Positions 18,540 through 27,636 are shown, numbered from the stretch's first letter. The stretch is 64,000 nucleotides of DNA from Rhodanobacteraceae bacterium (GCA_030123585.1 CP126120.1:806001-870000); one strand, 5' to 3'. A program made the numbers and translations. The notes: a model not told the origin generated them from the letters alone.

Positions 18540-19273
18540 CATTGGACTTCGCCATCGAACCGTTGGCCGAAGACGCGCTACTGCTGCGTTTCGGCGACGG
18601 TATCGACGTGGCAATAAACGCACGGGTGCACGCAGCGGCGCGCGCTCTGTGGAGCGCCAATCTTCCGGGCGTCATCGACATCGCGCCGGCTTACGCAACG
18701 CTTTTAGTGCGATTCGATCCGCTCGCCTGGACTGACGGCAAAGGCCAGCGGCCATTCGAGTGCATTACGGTGGAGATAGCGAAATTGGATCCCGGCTTCC
18801 GCCGGGATGACGAGCAAGCAACGACTGCATCGAAGAACGCTGCGGTACGCGTCGTGGAAATCCCGGTGAGCTATGACAGCACGTACGGCCCCGATCTCGA
18901 AATCGTCGCCGCGCACGCGCTTTTTGCACCCGACGAAGTGATTACACGCCATGTCGCCGCCGAATACACCGTGGCGATGCTCGGGTTCGCGCCCGGCTTC
19001 CCTTACCTGCTCGGGCTCGATCCCGCGCTGCACGTGCCGCGCCGTGCGACGCCGCGCACCCGCGTGCCCGCAGGTTCGGTCGCGATCGGTGGCGCGCAGA
19101 CCGGCATCTATCCGCGCGAACTGCCGGGCGGCTGGCATTTGATCGGACGCACGCCGCTGGCGCTGTTCGATCCCACGCGCGATCCCCCCTGCCTGCTGGC
19201 GCCCGGTGACCATGTGCGCTTTCGCGTGATCGGCACGGACGAATTCGAACGACTCTCGGAGCACGCAGCGTGA
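18536..19273 (+). CDS. pxpB: 5-oxoprolinase subunit PxpB
   Basis: Part of the ATP-dependent PxpABC enzyme that opens 5-oxoproline to glutamate. 245 residues of the KipI/carboxyltransferase-1 fold; conserved motifs are MLGFAPGFPYLLGL, RVPAGSVAIGGAQTGIYP and GGWHLIGRTP. The start GTG overlaps the HIT stop. An in-frame dispersed palindromic repeat (18786-18811, encoding DPGFRRDD) is inserted between the N-terminal and main domains, making the linker longer than usual. pxpC follows with a 4-bp overlap. Confidence 0.94.
   Translation: MTLDFAIEPLAEDALLLRFGDGIDVAINARVHAAARALWSANLPGVIDIAPAYATLLVRFDPLAWTDGKGQRPFECITVEIAKLDPGFRRDDEQATTASKNAAVRVVEIPVSYDSTYGPDLEIVAAHALFAPDEVITRHVAAEYTVAMLGFAPGFPYLLGLDPALHVPRRATPRTRVPAGSVAIGGAQTGIYPRELPGGWHLIGRTPLALFDPTRDPPCLLAPGDHVRFRVIGTDEFERLSEHAA
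18786..18811 (+). repeat. Dispersed palindromic repeat inside pxpB
   Basis: TGGATCCCGGC-TTCC-GCCGGGATGAC, the same unit as at 7094-7123 and 9209-9240, lying in frame within pxpB. Confidence 0.85.
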
Positions 19274-20244
19274 TCGTCGAGGTCATCAAACCCGGACTGC
19301 TGACGACATTGCAGGACACGGGCCGCGCGGGCCACGCGTATCTTGGCATCGGCCGCGCGGGTGCGTTCGATGCGCCGGCGTTGCGGATCGCCAACGCCCT
19401 GTGCGGCAATCCGGTCGACGCCTGCGCGCTGGAAATCACCCTGCTTGGCCCGACCCTGCGCTTCCACTCGGCCGCGTGGATTGCGCTCACCGGCGCACCG
19501 ATCGCGTTCAAGATCGACGATGTCGAACAGCCGATGTGGACACCCGTCGCCGTCCCGGCCGGCGCAGCTGTCGCGTTGGGCGCGATGCGTTCGGGGTGCC
19601 GCAGCTATCTAGCCGTGCGCGGCGGGTTCGACGTCGAACCCGTGCTCGGCAGTCGCAGCACGGACGTCAACGCACAGCTTGGCCCATTCGAGGGACGGCC
19701 GTTGCGTGCCGGCGACGCGCTGCCGGTCGCAACCCCAAATCCTGGCCGTCACGCCGGCATGCACACGACATCCAACTGGCGGCTCGACCCGCGCCCGTGG
19801 TTTGCGGATGACTCCGCGCGACCGCTGCGCGTGTTGCGCGGAAGTCATTTCGACGGCCTGACAGGGAGTTCGCGCAAGTTATTGTTTTCAGAAACCTTCA
19901 AGGTGCAACCCGACTCCAACCGCGTGGGCTTGCGCCTGTCCGGCCCCAAGCTGGAATGGAGCACGCCCATCGAGATGGTAAGCGAAGGTTGTCTGCCCGG
20001 CCTGTTGCAACTGCCGCCCTCCGGGCAACCGATCGCGTTCGGACCGGAATGCCCGGTCAGCGGCGGCTACCCGCGCATCGGCCAGGTCGCGGCGGTGGAT
20101 ATCCCGCGCCTCGCACAATTGCGGCCGGGCGATGCGTTACGCTTCACACCGTGCACGATGGACGAGGCACTGGCTGCGCTCCGCGATCGCGAACGCACAC
20201 TCCGCGCATTGGAAGCCAACATCGCGGCACGACTGGTCCCATGA
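19270..20244 (+). CDS. pxpC: 5-oxoprolinase subunit PxpC
   Basis: 324 residues of the KipA/carboxyltransferase-2 family, partner of PxpB. Motifs: GLLTTLQDTGRAGHAYLGI at the N-terminus, GAFDAPALRIANALCGN, YLAVRGGFDVEPVLGSRST and the C-terminal GGYPRIGQVAAVDIPRLAQL. GTG start overlapping pxpB by 4 bp; its own stop overlaps pxpA by 4 bp. Confidence 0.95.
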   Translation: MIVEVIKPGLLTTLQDTGRAGHAYLGIGRAGAFDAPALRIANALCGNPVDACALEITLLGPTLRFHSAAWIALTGAPIAFKIDDVEQPMWTPVAVPAGAAVALGAMRSGCRSYLAVRGGFDVEPVLGSRSTDVNAQLGPFEGRPLRAGDALPVATPNPGRHAGMHTTSNWRLDPRPWFADDSARPLRVLRGSHFDGLTGSSRKLLFSETFKVQPDSNRVGLRLSGPKLEWSTPIEMVSEGCLPGLLQLPPSGQPIAFGPECPVSGGYPRIGQVAAVDIPRLAQLRPGDALRFTPCTMDEALAALRDRERTLRALEANIAARLVP

Positions 20245-21008
20245 ATTGCATTGATTTGAACGCTGACCTCGGCGAATCCTTCGGCGCCTGGAAGATGGGC
20301 GACGACGCGGGCGTGATGCCGTGGATCACGTCGGCCAACATCGCCTGCGGATTCCACGCCGGCGATCCTTCGATCATGCGCGCAACGGTCGCGCTTTGCA
20401 TGCAGCACGGCGTCGCGATCGGCGCGCACACTTCGTTGCCGGACCTGCAAGGTTTCGGCCGGCGCGAAATGAAGACCACGCCGGACGAAGTTTACGCACA
20501 GACGTTGTACCAGTTGGGCGCGCTGCACGCCTTCGTGCGCGCCGCCGGTGTTCGCCTGCACCACGTCAAGCCGCACGGTGCGTTGTACAACATGGCCGCG
20601 CGTGATCGCGTGCTGGCCGATGCCATCGCGCACGCGGTGCGCGATTTCGATCCGGCCCTGATCCTCGTTGGCCTTGCTGGCAGCGCACTGATCGGAGCCG
20701 GGCGCGCCGCGGGCCTGCACGTACAGCGCGAAGGTTTCTGCGACCGGCGCTACCAGCGGGATGGCGCGTTGACGCCACGCACGCAAGCTGGCGCCGTGAT
20801 CGAGGACATCGACGCCGCGGTTGCGCAGGCGGTGGCGATCGCGACCCGTTGCGAAGCCGTCACGGGCGATGGTGCGAAGGTGCGCATCGAAGCCGACACC
20901 CTGTGCGTGCACGGCGACCGCGCCAACGCGGCACCGTTCGCCAAGTGCCTGCACCGGGCGCTGGAAAACGCGGGCGTCCGGATCGCGGCGGCGGAACGTC
21001 CCGCATGA
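20241..21008 (+). CDS. pxpA: 5-oxoprolinase subunit PxpA (LamB/YcsF family)
   Basis: 255 residues. Signature DLNADLGESFG at residues 5-15, then ITSANIACGFHAGDP, GAHTSLPDLQGFGRR and HVKPHGALYNMAA, all typical of LamB/YcsF proteins. With PxpB and PxpC it hydrolyses 5-oxoproline using ATP. ATG overlaps the pxpC stop (ATGA). The next gene begins 20 bp after its stop. Confidence 0.95.
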   Translation: MNCIDLNADLGESFGAWKMGDDAGVMPWITSANIACGFHAGDPSIMRATVALCMQHGVAIGAHTSLPDLQGFGRREMKTTPDEVYAQTLYQLGALHAFVRAAGVRLHHVKPHGALYNMAARDRVLADAIAHAVRDFDPALILVGLAGSALIGAGRAAGLHVQREGFCDRRYQRDGALTPRTQAGAVIEDIDAAVAQAVAIATRCEAVTGDGAKVRIEADTLCVHGDRANAAPFAKCLHRALENAGVRIAAAERPA

Positions 21009-21027
21009 CGCGCCGGCCACCGTCGCC

Positions 21028-21741
21028 ATGACCGCCCTGCTCCATTGGCTGCCGCTGCTCGGCGTGCTCGTCGTCGTCATCGGCTTTGCATTGCGCTTCA
21101 ACCCGGTACCGGTGGTCGTCGCTGCCGGTGTCGTCAGCGGGCTTGCGGCCGGCAAATCCATCCCCGAAATCCTCGCGCTGCTCGGCCACAGCTTCGTGTC
21201 GGAACGCGCGCTGCTGCTGTTCGTGCTGACCCTGCCCGCGATCGGCGTGCTGGAGCGCGCGGGCCTGCGCGAACATGTGGGCAACTGGGTCACAACGCTG
21301 CGAGGGCTTACTCTTTCACGCCTTTTGATCGCCTATCTAGCCATACGGCAAATTCTGGCCATGCTCGGCTTGATCGACGTGGCGGGGCAGGCGCAGACGG
21401 TGCGCCCACTGCTGGCACCGATGGCGGAAGCCGCGGCAGAGCGGCGTGGCGAGCCGCTGGACGCAAGAGAACGCAACGACGTGCGCGCATTCAGCGCCGC
21501 CACCGACAATGTCGGCAGGTTTTTCGGCGAGGACGTGTTCATCGCATTGGGCGCGGTGCTGCTGATCCAGGGTTTCTATTCGCAGCACGGCATCGAACTG
21601 GAGCCGTTGCACATCGCGCTGTGGGCGCTGCCGACCGCGATCGCGGCGTTCGTGATCCACGCGATCCGCACGGTACTGTTCGCGCACCGGATCGCGCAGC
21701 CTCGCCCAATAGCACAAGACGAACAGCCGGCGAGCGATTGA
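21028..21741 (+). CDS. DUF969 membrane protein, probable 5-oxoproline transporter component
   Basis: 237 residues with about five hydrophobic segments (LLGVLVVVIGFALRF, LLLFVLTLPAIGVL and others) and a cytoplasmic ERRGEPLDARE loop. DUF969 and DUF979 proteins form a pair that often sits beside pxp or pcp genes. A role in moving 5-oxoproline or pyroglutamyl peptides is an inference from context, not from a known transport motif. Start ATG 21028 is 20 bp after pxpA. Confidence 0.85.
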   Translation: MTALLHWLPLLGVLVVVIGFALRFNPVPVVVAAGVVSGLAAGKSIPEILALLGHSFVSERALLLFVLTLPAIGVLERAGLREHVGNWVTTLRGLTLSRLLIAYLAIRQILAMLGLIDVAGQAQTVRPLLAPMAEAAAERRGEPLDARERNDVRAFSAATDNVGRFFGEDVFIALGAVLLIQGFYSQHGIELEPLHIALWALPTAIAAFVIHAIRTVLFAHRIAQPRPIAQDEQPASD

Positions 21742-21742
21742 C

Positions 21743-22711
21743 ATGCTGAAGATCGAACACGCCTACTGGTTGATCGCATTGTTCCTCGCCGGCACAGCGT
21801 GGCTGAACCTGCGCGACCGGCGCTGGGCGCACGCGGCGTTCTGGCTGGTGCTCGCGGTGCTGATTGGCGGCGGCAAGTTCGTGCTCGATGCCGCCACCGC
21901 GCATCACGAACTGCCGGCGCAACTGGCTGGTGTCGGCGTGATCGCGCTGGCCGTGCTGTCGCCACGGATGCAACGCGGACACCTGGTCGAGCGCGACCAG
22001 TCCGCGCGCGAAGCCGACGCGAAACGCCTCGGCCACCGCCTGTTCGGTCCTGCCGTGCTGATTCCGCTGGTGACGCTGCTGGTCGCGCTGTTCGGCGGTT
22101 ACCTCGTGATCAATGGCGTGCGCGTCTTCGACGAAACCCGTATGACCCTGACCGGCCTCGCGCTGGCCTGCGTGATCGCACTGATTGCGGCGCTGTGGGT
22201 CACGCGTGCGAAACCATCGACGGGCCTGATCGAAGGCCGACGGTTGCTGGACACGCTGGGCTGGGCGGCGCTGCTGCCGTTGACGCTGGCGGCATTGGGC
22301 GGCGTGTTCGCCGCCACCGGCGTCGGCGCCGCAGTGTCGGACCTGGTGCGGATGCTGATCCCCGTGAACAGCGCGCTCGCCTGCGTGATCGCCTACGGCC
22401 TCGGTATGGTGCTGTTCACCGTGATCATGGGCAACGCGTTCGCTGCATTTCCGGTGTTGACCGCGGGCGTCGGACTGCCGCTGCTGATCCAGTTGCACGG
22501 CGCCAACCCCGCGATCCTGGGCGCGCTGGGCATGGTCACGGGTTATTGCGGCACCCTGTTCACGCCGATGGCCGCCAACTTCAACATCGTCCCGGTGGCG
22601 CTGCTGGAACTGCCCAACCAGAACGACGTGATCCGCGCGCAATGGAAAACCGGCGCGGTGCTGCTCACCGTGAACCTGGCACTGATGTATTTGCTGGTGT
22701 TCCGGTATTGA
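21743..22711 (+). CDS. DUF979 membrane protein, partner of DUF969
   Basis: 322 residues with about nine hydrophobic segments. The C-terminal part (GMVLFTVIMGNAFAAFPVLTA, GTLFTPMAANFNIVP) resembles re-entrant substrate-binding regions of ion-driven carboxylate transporters. It starts 1 bp after the DUF969 stop, so the two are surely co-expressed. Function uncharacterised; best guess a two-part secondary transporter serving PxpABC. Confidence 0.85.
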   Translation: MLKIEHAYWLIALFLAGTAWLNLRDRRWAHAAFWLVLAVLIGGGKFVLDAATAHHELPAQLAGVGVIALAVLSPRMQRGHLVERDQSAREADAKRLGHRLFGPAVLIPLVTLLVALFGGYLVINGVRVFDETRMTLTGLALACVIALIAALWVTRAKPSTGLIEGRRLLDTLGWAALLPLTLAALGGVFAATGVGAAVSDLVRMLIPVNSALACVIAYGLGMVLFTVIMGNAFAAFPVLTAGVGLPLLIQLHGANPAILGALGMVTGYCGTLFTPMAANFNIVPVALLELPNQNDVIRAQWKTGAVLLTVNLALMYLLVFRY

Positions 22712-22736
22712 AGGCGGCAGCCTGTAGCGGGCCGTT

Positions 22737-24980
22737 TCATCTTTTGTTTGTGTCGGACGGCGACGACGCATTGGCGAGGACTGGCCTGTATTGGCCGTAC
22801 TGCTTCAACAGCGCCTGAAAGCGGGGATCACCGCGGATCGGATCCCAGACCGGATCGAGCCACAGCCACATGGGCGAGTAATAGGCGCCGATGCCCGGCA
22901 TCGCGAGCGCCTGCGTGAGCACCGGCACGGCAAGGTCGGGCCGCCTGGCTTCCGCATACAGTTGCGCGATGTCCAGCTTGGAATCCGAACCCGTGACTTG
23001 GTCCTTGACTTTGCCGGCAATCGCCTGCGCCATAGCGATGGCGGCCAAGCCTGCCTTGGTATGGCCGATCCCCAATTCAGCGGCTGCAACGACTCCCCAT
23101 GCGTTTGAAAACTCGGTCCCCTGCCGCACGTCGAGTTGTGCGCGGGCGTGCGAGAGCGCCTGTTCGTACAACGGTCGCGCATGAATACTGTCGCCCATCA
23201 GCCGATACAAGTTGGCCTGGATCAGCGCCTTGCTGCCAGCGTTGAAGTTATCAACTGTGTCGGGAATGGTGTTGAGCAACTCCAGTGCCTCGCGATACTT
23301 CCGGGCGTCGGTCAACAGGGTGACGCGTACGCCCTTCAACGCCGGATCGTTGCCTTGCACCGCTGCAAGTGCGCGCGGGATGTCACCTGTACCCAGTTCG
23401 ATGGCTTGCGCGTACCAGATCCTTGCGTAGTGGTCGTCCGGGTCCAATGCCAGTGCGCGCTGGAACGCCTTTTCGGCATCGGGATAGCGCCCCGCAAACA
23501 AGTACGCCATGCCCAACTGCTGGACCAGCGCTGAATTTCTTGGATCGAGCGACAGCGCCTGCTGCAACGACGCTATCGCATCGCCGAAACGACCCAGACG
23601 ACGCTCGACATACCCTTGCGCAGCCAGCGCATCGACATCGTTGGGCTTGAGCGTGAGCGCCTCGGCAAAGGCCTTGAGCGCCGCAGCGTAATCGCGGTGA
23701 CCGTAGTAATCACTGTAGCCAACGGCCAGATATGCGGTGGAAAGATCGGGTTGCAACTGCACGGCACGCTCGGCATCAGCACGCGCCAGCCGCACGAGTT
23801 GCATAACGTCCTCGCCACCACCACCGAACCACGCAAGCAGGCTTTCGTTGAACGACAAACGCGCCCACGCGAGCGCGAAATCCGGATCATGTTCCACCGC
23901 CTGACGGTAGAGTGGAATCGCCGATTTCAAGCTCGTGAAATCGATATCGATGATGCCCTTGTTGAAGAGATACTCCGCGTGCAGGAACAAGTCGTAGGCC
24001 GCCTCGTTCCGGGTTGGCATGGCGGCCAGACTGGCTGACTCGGCGGGCGAGAGCTTGGCTTGCAGCTCAGCGGCTACCTGCTCGGCCACCTCGCCTTCCA
24101 CCCCGAAGATATTGTCCAGCGTGCGCGTGAACGCCCCCGCCCAGATGTGACTGTCGGTGCTGGCGTCGATCAACTGCACGTTGATCAGCACTTGATTGCC
24201 GTCTTTCTGCACGCTGCCTTCGAGGATGGTCGCAACACCGAGCTGCCGCGCGACGGTTTCCAGGTCATCGGGACGGCTGGGGTAGTTCCGCGTGGAGGTG
24301 CCCGACACGACCTTCAGACCGCCGATATCGGCCAGCTTCGTCAAGATCAGATCCTGCACGCCGGCCACGAAATACTCGTTGTTCTTGTCGTTGGACAGGT
24401 TCTCGAACGGCAGCACCGCGACGGATGCGCGGGTTGCGGGCGCATGCGCGAACCGCGCGGTTGCGAGGTAGATCAGCACCGCAGTCAACGGCAACAGGAC
24501 GAACGCCGCTGCCCATGCCATGCGTCGCCATCGCCGCGGCGACGCTGCGGGCGGAGGCGCGGGATTCCCGTCACCCGCGATTTGGACGGCTCCGCCATCT
24601 GCTGGCGCCGTGGTCTCGCCCGGGTAGGCAGCCCTCGGTACACGCCGCAGCGCCGCCGTGAAACGATAACCGCGCCCAGGCGACGTGACGATGCAACGAT
24701 CCAGCGTGCCATCACGGCTGAACGCCTTGCGCAAGATCGAGATGTTGTGAGTAAGGTTGTTTTCCTCGACGACCCGGCCGGGCCACACGGCATCGAGCAA
24801 CTCGTCCTTGTCCAGCAGGCGATCCGCGTGTTCGACCAGATACAGCAACGTATCGAACACCTTCGGCGACAACGGAACCGGCACTCCGTCGCGCAGCAGC
24901 ACACGCTTGAGCGGGTCCAGCGTAAAGGATCCGAAGGCGTACAAGCCTTTGTCTGTCAACGAGATGTCCATGTCCCTCAT
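22737..24980 (-). CDS. CadC-like winged-helix regulator with membrane segment and TPRs
   Basis: 747 residues. An OmpR/PhoB-type winged helix at residues ~13-108 (LSPKVFDTLLYLVEH, NLTHNISILRKA, PGRGYRF), one membrane segment at ~155-175, a FlgO/TolB-like periplasmic region (ASVAVLPFENLSNDKNNEYF, VATILEGSVQKDGNQV), then several TPRs to the end. No receiver domain, so signalling is probably through the membrane as in CadC. It is divergent from the secreted repeat protein at 25116, a likely target, and convergent with the pxp run. ATG 24971 is an alternative start. Confidence 0.9.
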   Translation of the reverse strand: MRDMDISLTDKGLYAFGSFTLDPLKRVLLRDGVPVPLSPKVFDTLLYLVEHADRLLDKDELLDAVWPGRVVEENNLTHNISILRKAFSRDGTLDRCIVTSPGRGYRFTAALRRVPRAAYPGETTAPADGGAVQIAGDGNPAPPPAASPRRWRRMAWAAAFVLLPLTAVLIYLATARFAHAPATRASVAVLPFENLSNDKNNEYFVAGVQDLILTKLADIGGLKVVSGTSTRNYPSRPDDLETVARQLGVATILEGSVQKDGNQVLINVQLIDASTDSHIWAGAFTRTLDNIFGVEGEVAEQVAAELQAKLSPAESASLAAMPTRNEAAYDLFLHAEYLFNKGIIDIDFTSLKSAIPLYRQAVEHDPDFALAWARLSFNESLLAWFGGGGEDVMQLVRLARADAERAVQLQPDLSTAYLAVGYSDYYGHRDYAAALKAFAEALTLKPNDVDALAAQGYVERRLGRFGDAIASLQQALSLDPRNSALVQQLGMAYLFAGRYPDAEKAFQRALALDPDDHYARIWYAQAIELGTGDIPRALAAVQGNDPALKGVRVTLLTDARKYREALELLNTIPDTVDNFNAGSKALIQANLYRLMGDSIHARPLYEQALSHARAQLDVRQGTEFSNAWGVVAAAELGIGHTKAGLAAIAMAQAIAGKVKDQVTGSDSKLDIAQLYAEARRPDLAVPVLTQALAMPGIGAYYSPMWLWLDPVWDPIRGDPRFQALLKQYGQYRPVLANASSPSDTNKR

Positions 24981-25115
24981 GAACTTCCCGAAACTTTCAC
25001 GACAACCGCAAGGATTTTTCAGGGGCTTTCAGCATACACCCGACGATACGCGGAGGATCGAAAACGATCCTCCGCCCGTTTGCCATTTTGTCGTCGTCCC
25101 GACGAGGAGCGTGTC

Positions 25116-26276
25116 ATGCGTATGCCGAAATCATCCAAACCCGCACTGCCGCGGCTGACGTCGCTGGCAACACTGTGTCTGGCCGCCGCGGTGGCGATGC
25201 CGTGTCCATTGTTCGCGCAGGATCGCGACAACGGATGGCAACCCCAGCTGGTCGAATTCGACGCACCCGGCGCCACCACATCGACTTCCCCCGCCTGCGG
25301 CGGGGGCTGCGGAACGGTCGCACTCGGCAACAACGATTGGGGCGAGATCGTCGGCACCTACACCGACCCCGACGTCGTTCCCCATGGCTTCCTGCGCACC
25401 CCCGACGGGCGATTCGTTTCATTTGATGCGCCGGGCGCAGGCCTCGGCGCCGGCCTGAACCAGGGAACCGTTGCTTACGCCATCAACGACCTTGGCGTGA
25501 TCGTCGGCCAGTTCGAGGATTCAAACAATGTCTATCACGGTTTCATCCGCAACTGGAATGGAACCTTCACCACCGTCGATGCACCAGGCGCCGGCACCGA
25601 GGCCAATCAGGGAACGTTCGCATGGAGCATCGACCCGCAGGGCGATACCGCGGGCGTGTACATCGACGCCAACAACGCCTATCACGGCTTCGTCCGGTCG
25701 CGATCCGGCGCCATCACGACCTTCGACCCGGTCGGCTCCGTGCTCACGTATGTCTGCGAAGAAACCTGCATGAATCCGGCCGGCAAGGTCACAGGTTTCT
25801 ATTACGATGCCAGCGGCGTCTCGCACGGCTTCCTGCGCGATCGAAACGGAAAAATCACCACGTTCGACGCGCCGGGCGCCATCAACGGCACGGTCGCCGC
25901 AAGCATCGACTTGCGAGGGGTGATCAGCGGTTACTACCTGGACGCGAATTTCGTTGGTCATGGCTTCGTGCGCGGCCCCAACGGCCGATTCAGTACGTTC
26001 GCACTGCCCCAGGAAGACAACGCCGCGCTGGGTACCTATCCGTTCTCCATCAATCTGTTCGGTGCTGTCGCCGGAGAGTACGTCGATTCCAACAACGTGC
26101 AACACGGCTTCGAACGCTGGGGTGACGATTACATGGCGACCTTCGATGCCCCCGGAGCGGGCACGGCCCCTGGCCAGGGAACGCGTCCATCGACCAACAA
26201 CGCGGACGGTGCCGTGACTGGTTGGTGGATCGATGCCGGCGGATTGAATCACGGTTTCGTGTGGCTCCCTTATTGA
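25116..26276 (+). CDS. Secreted HAF-like beta-repeat protein
   Basis: 386 residues: a signal peptide (ATLCLAAAVAMPCPLFAQ, cut near residue 35) followed by about seven tandem units of 45-55 residues with the core Y-x-D-x(4-5)-HGF-x-R-x(3)-G-x(2)-TFDAPGA. This resembles HAF (extracellular, beta-propeller-like) repeat proteins of proteobacteria and acidobacteria. Ligand and role unknown. GAGGAG stands 6 bp before ATG 25116. Divergent from the CadC-like regulator with a 135-bp shared upstream region. Confidence 0.85.
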   Translation: MRMPKSSKPALPRLTSLATLCLAAAVAMPCPLFAQDRDNGWQPQLVEFDAPGATTSTSPACGGGCGTVALGNNDWGEIVGTYTDPDVVPHGFLRTPDGRFVSFDAPGAGLGAGLNQGTVAYAINDLGVIVGQFEDSNNVYHGFIRNWNGTFTTVDAPGAGTEANQGTFAWSIDPQGDTAGVYIDANNAYHGFVRSRSGAITTFDPVGSVLTYVCEETCMNPAGKVTGFYYDASGVSHGFLRDRNGKITTFDAPGAINGTVAASIDLRGVISGYYLDANFVGHGFVRGPNGRFSTFALPQEDNAALGTYPFSINLFGAVAGEYVDSNNVQHGFERWGDDYMATFDAPGAGTAPGQGTRPSTNNADGAVTGWWIDAGGLNHGFVWLPY

Positions 26277-26416
26277 CGGTACGGGGAGCGCAGGCGACGC
26301 CACCCGCTCGGCACCCAGCCGAGCGGGGTGATCCGCGCGCAAAAAACCACCAGCCGGGTGCTGCCGGTCGTACACTTGTGCCCTGTTTGTTTCAGGGTAG
26401 CCCGGTTCTTGAACCC

Positions 26417-27073
26417 GTGACGCGCCAACGCGATCCCACCGTGTTGCTGACCGGCTTTGCGCCCTTCGGCGGCGAGTTGGTGAACCCTTCGTGGCAGGCC
26501 GTGCGCGCGCTGGATGGCGCCATGATCGAGGACCACCGCGTGGTCGCGGTGGAATTGCCGACCGAGTTCGATGCCTCGCTCCCGACGCTGTGGCACGCCT
26601 TGCGCGAGCACGAGCCACGCGTCGCGATCGCGGTGGGCCTGGCGGGCGGGCGCGAGGGCCTCTCGCTGGAGCGCGTCGCGATCAACCTGATCGACGCGCG
26701 CATCCCCGACAATGCCGGCGCGCAACCCGTGGACGTGCCGGTGCTGCGCGGCGGCGCGGCGGCGTTCTTCTCGACCCTGCCGATCAAGGCGGCCCTGCTC
26801 GAACTGCAGCGTGCGGGCATCCCCGCGCGCATCTCGCAGACCGCAGGCACCTACGTGTGCAACCAGGTGTTCTATGCGCTGATGCACGCCCTGCGGCGCC
26901 AGCGCAATACCCGCGCGGGTTTCGTGCACGTACCCTGGTCGCCGCAGCAGGCCGCCGCCCACGCACAGCCCGGCATGCCGATCGAAGACGTGCAGCGCGC
27001 ACTGGAAATCATCGTGCGCACTGCGCTCACCACCCGTGCCGACGCGCGGATTGCGGCGGGCCGGGAAGCCTGA
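26417..27073 (+). CDS. pcp: Pyrrolidone-carboxylate peptidase
   Basis: Removes N-terminal pyroglutamate from peptides, releasing 5-oxoproline. 218 residues of peptidase family C15. Glu85 in LERVAINL, Cys148 in GTYVCNQVFY and His171 in FVHVPWSP match the triad. The product is the substrate of PxpABC 4 kb away. The start is uncertain: GTG 26417 has no ribosome-binding site, and a GTG eight codons later is possible. A TACACT element stands at 26371. Confidence 0.94.
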   Translation: MTRQRDPTVLLTGFAPFGGELVNPSWQAVRALDGAMIEDHRVVAVELPTEFDASLPTLWHALREHEPRVAIAVGLAGGREGLSLERVAINLIDARIPDNAGAQPVDVPVLRGGAAAFFSTLPIKAALLELQRAGIPARISQTAGTYVCNQVFYALMHALRRQRNTRAGFVHVPWSPQQAAAHAQPGMPIEDVQRALEIIVRTALTTRADARIAAGREA

Positions 27074-27085
27074 CACGGGCGGCGA

Positions 27086-27493
27086 TTATTTCTTCTTCTT
27101 TTCCGGCGCTTCCACCGCGCTCAAAAGGGTCAGCTTGCCCTTGTGCATCACGTAGCCGGTGAAGTGAAAACTGAGCTGCAGGCTGGCGAATTCCTCCAGC
27201 GCCGCATTGTTGATCTTGGCCGAGTCGGTGTCTTCCAGCAGCACCGTCTTGGGCAACTGCTTCTGGTCCTGCAGGTAGCGGAAGTGCGCCTCCAGATCGG
27301 GTGCGGAAAGCACCGCGCCATCCAGCATGAACTGGTTGTCCTTGTAGGTGCCGATCGTCATGTCGTACTGCTGCGGCACGCTGACCACGGTCTCGCCGCC
27401 GCCGCGCACGCGGCCGTTGCAGGCCGCCAGTGCGAACATCGTCGCCAGCATCACCGCGCCGCCGAGGCGCGCAACAAACGAACGCAGGTTCAT
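27086..27493 (-). CDS. Small lipoprotein of unknown function
   Basis: 135 residues: signal MNLRSFVARLGGAVMLATMF with lipobox ALAAC (Cys25), then a mixed domain (VPQQYDMTIGTYKDNQFMLD, a predicted helix-rich centre, ELSFH-like strands) and a lysine tail KKKK. Not a family I recognise. Convergent with pcp 12 bp away; a hairpin repeat and dcd lie upstream. Confidence 0.75.
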   Translation of the reverse strand: MNLRSFVARLGGAVMLATMFALAACNGRVRGGGETVVSVPQQYDMTIGTYKDNQFMLDGAVLSAPDLEAHFRYLQDQKQLPKTVLLEDTDSAKINNAALEEFASLQLSFHFTGYVMHKGKLTLLSAVEAPEKKKK

Positions 27494-27574
27494 GGAATCG
27501 GTCTCCGTTGCGGAACGTGATGCAGCCCCGAGGGCCGCAGCCGGGAAAGTGTGCCACATGTTGGCTGAATGCGC

Positions 27575-27634
27575 GTAGCGTGCGCTCCGCGCACGTCGGA
27601 CCCAGTTGCAAATCGTGCGCAAAGCGCACGCTAC
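27575..27634. repeat. Inverted repeat GTAGCGTGCGC...GCGCACGCTAC
   Basis: 60-bp element between the lipoprotein and dcd: arms GTAGCGTGCGC (27575-27585) and GCGCACGCTAC (27624-27634), each with an internal small hairpin. It ends 2 bp before the dcd stop. Similar in plan to the element at 50262-50344. Confidence 0.75.
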
Positions 27635-27636
27635 AC

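Noticed and set aside
26301..26330. Terminator after the HAF-like protein gene
   Set aside because: A 12-bp hairpin with one bulge is present, but no U-tract follows on the plus strand; kept out of the feature list.
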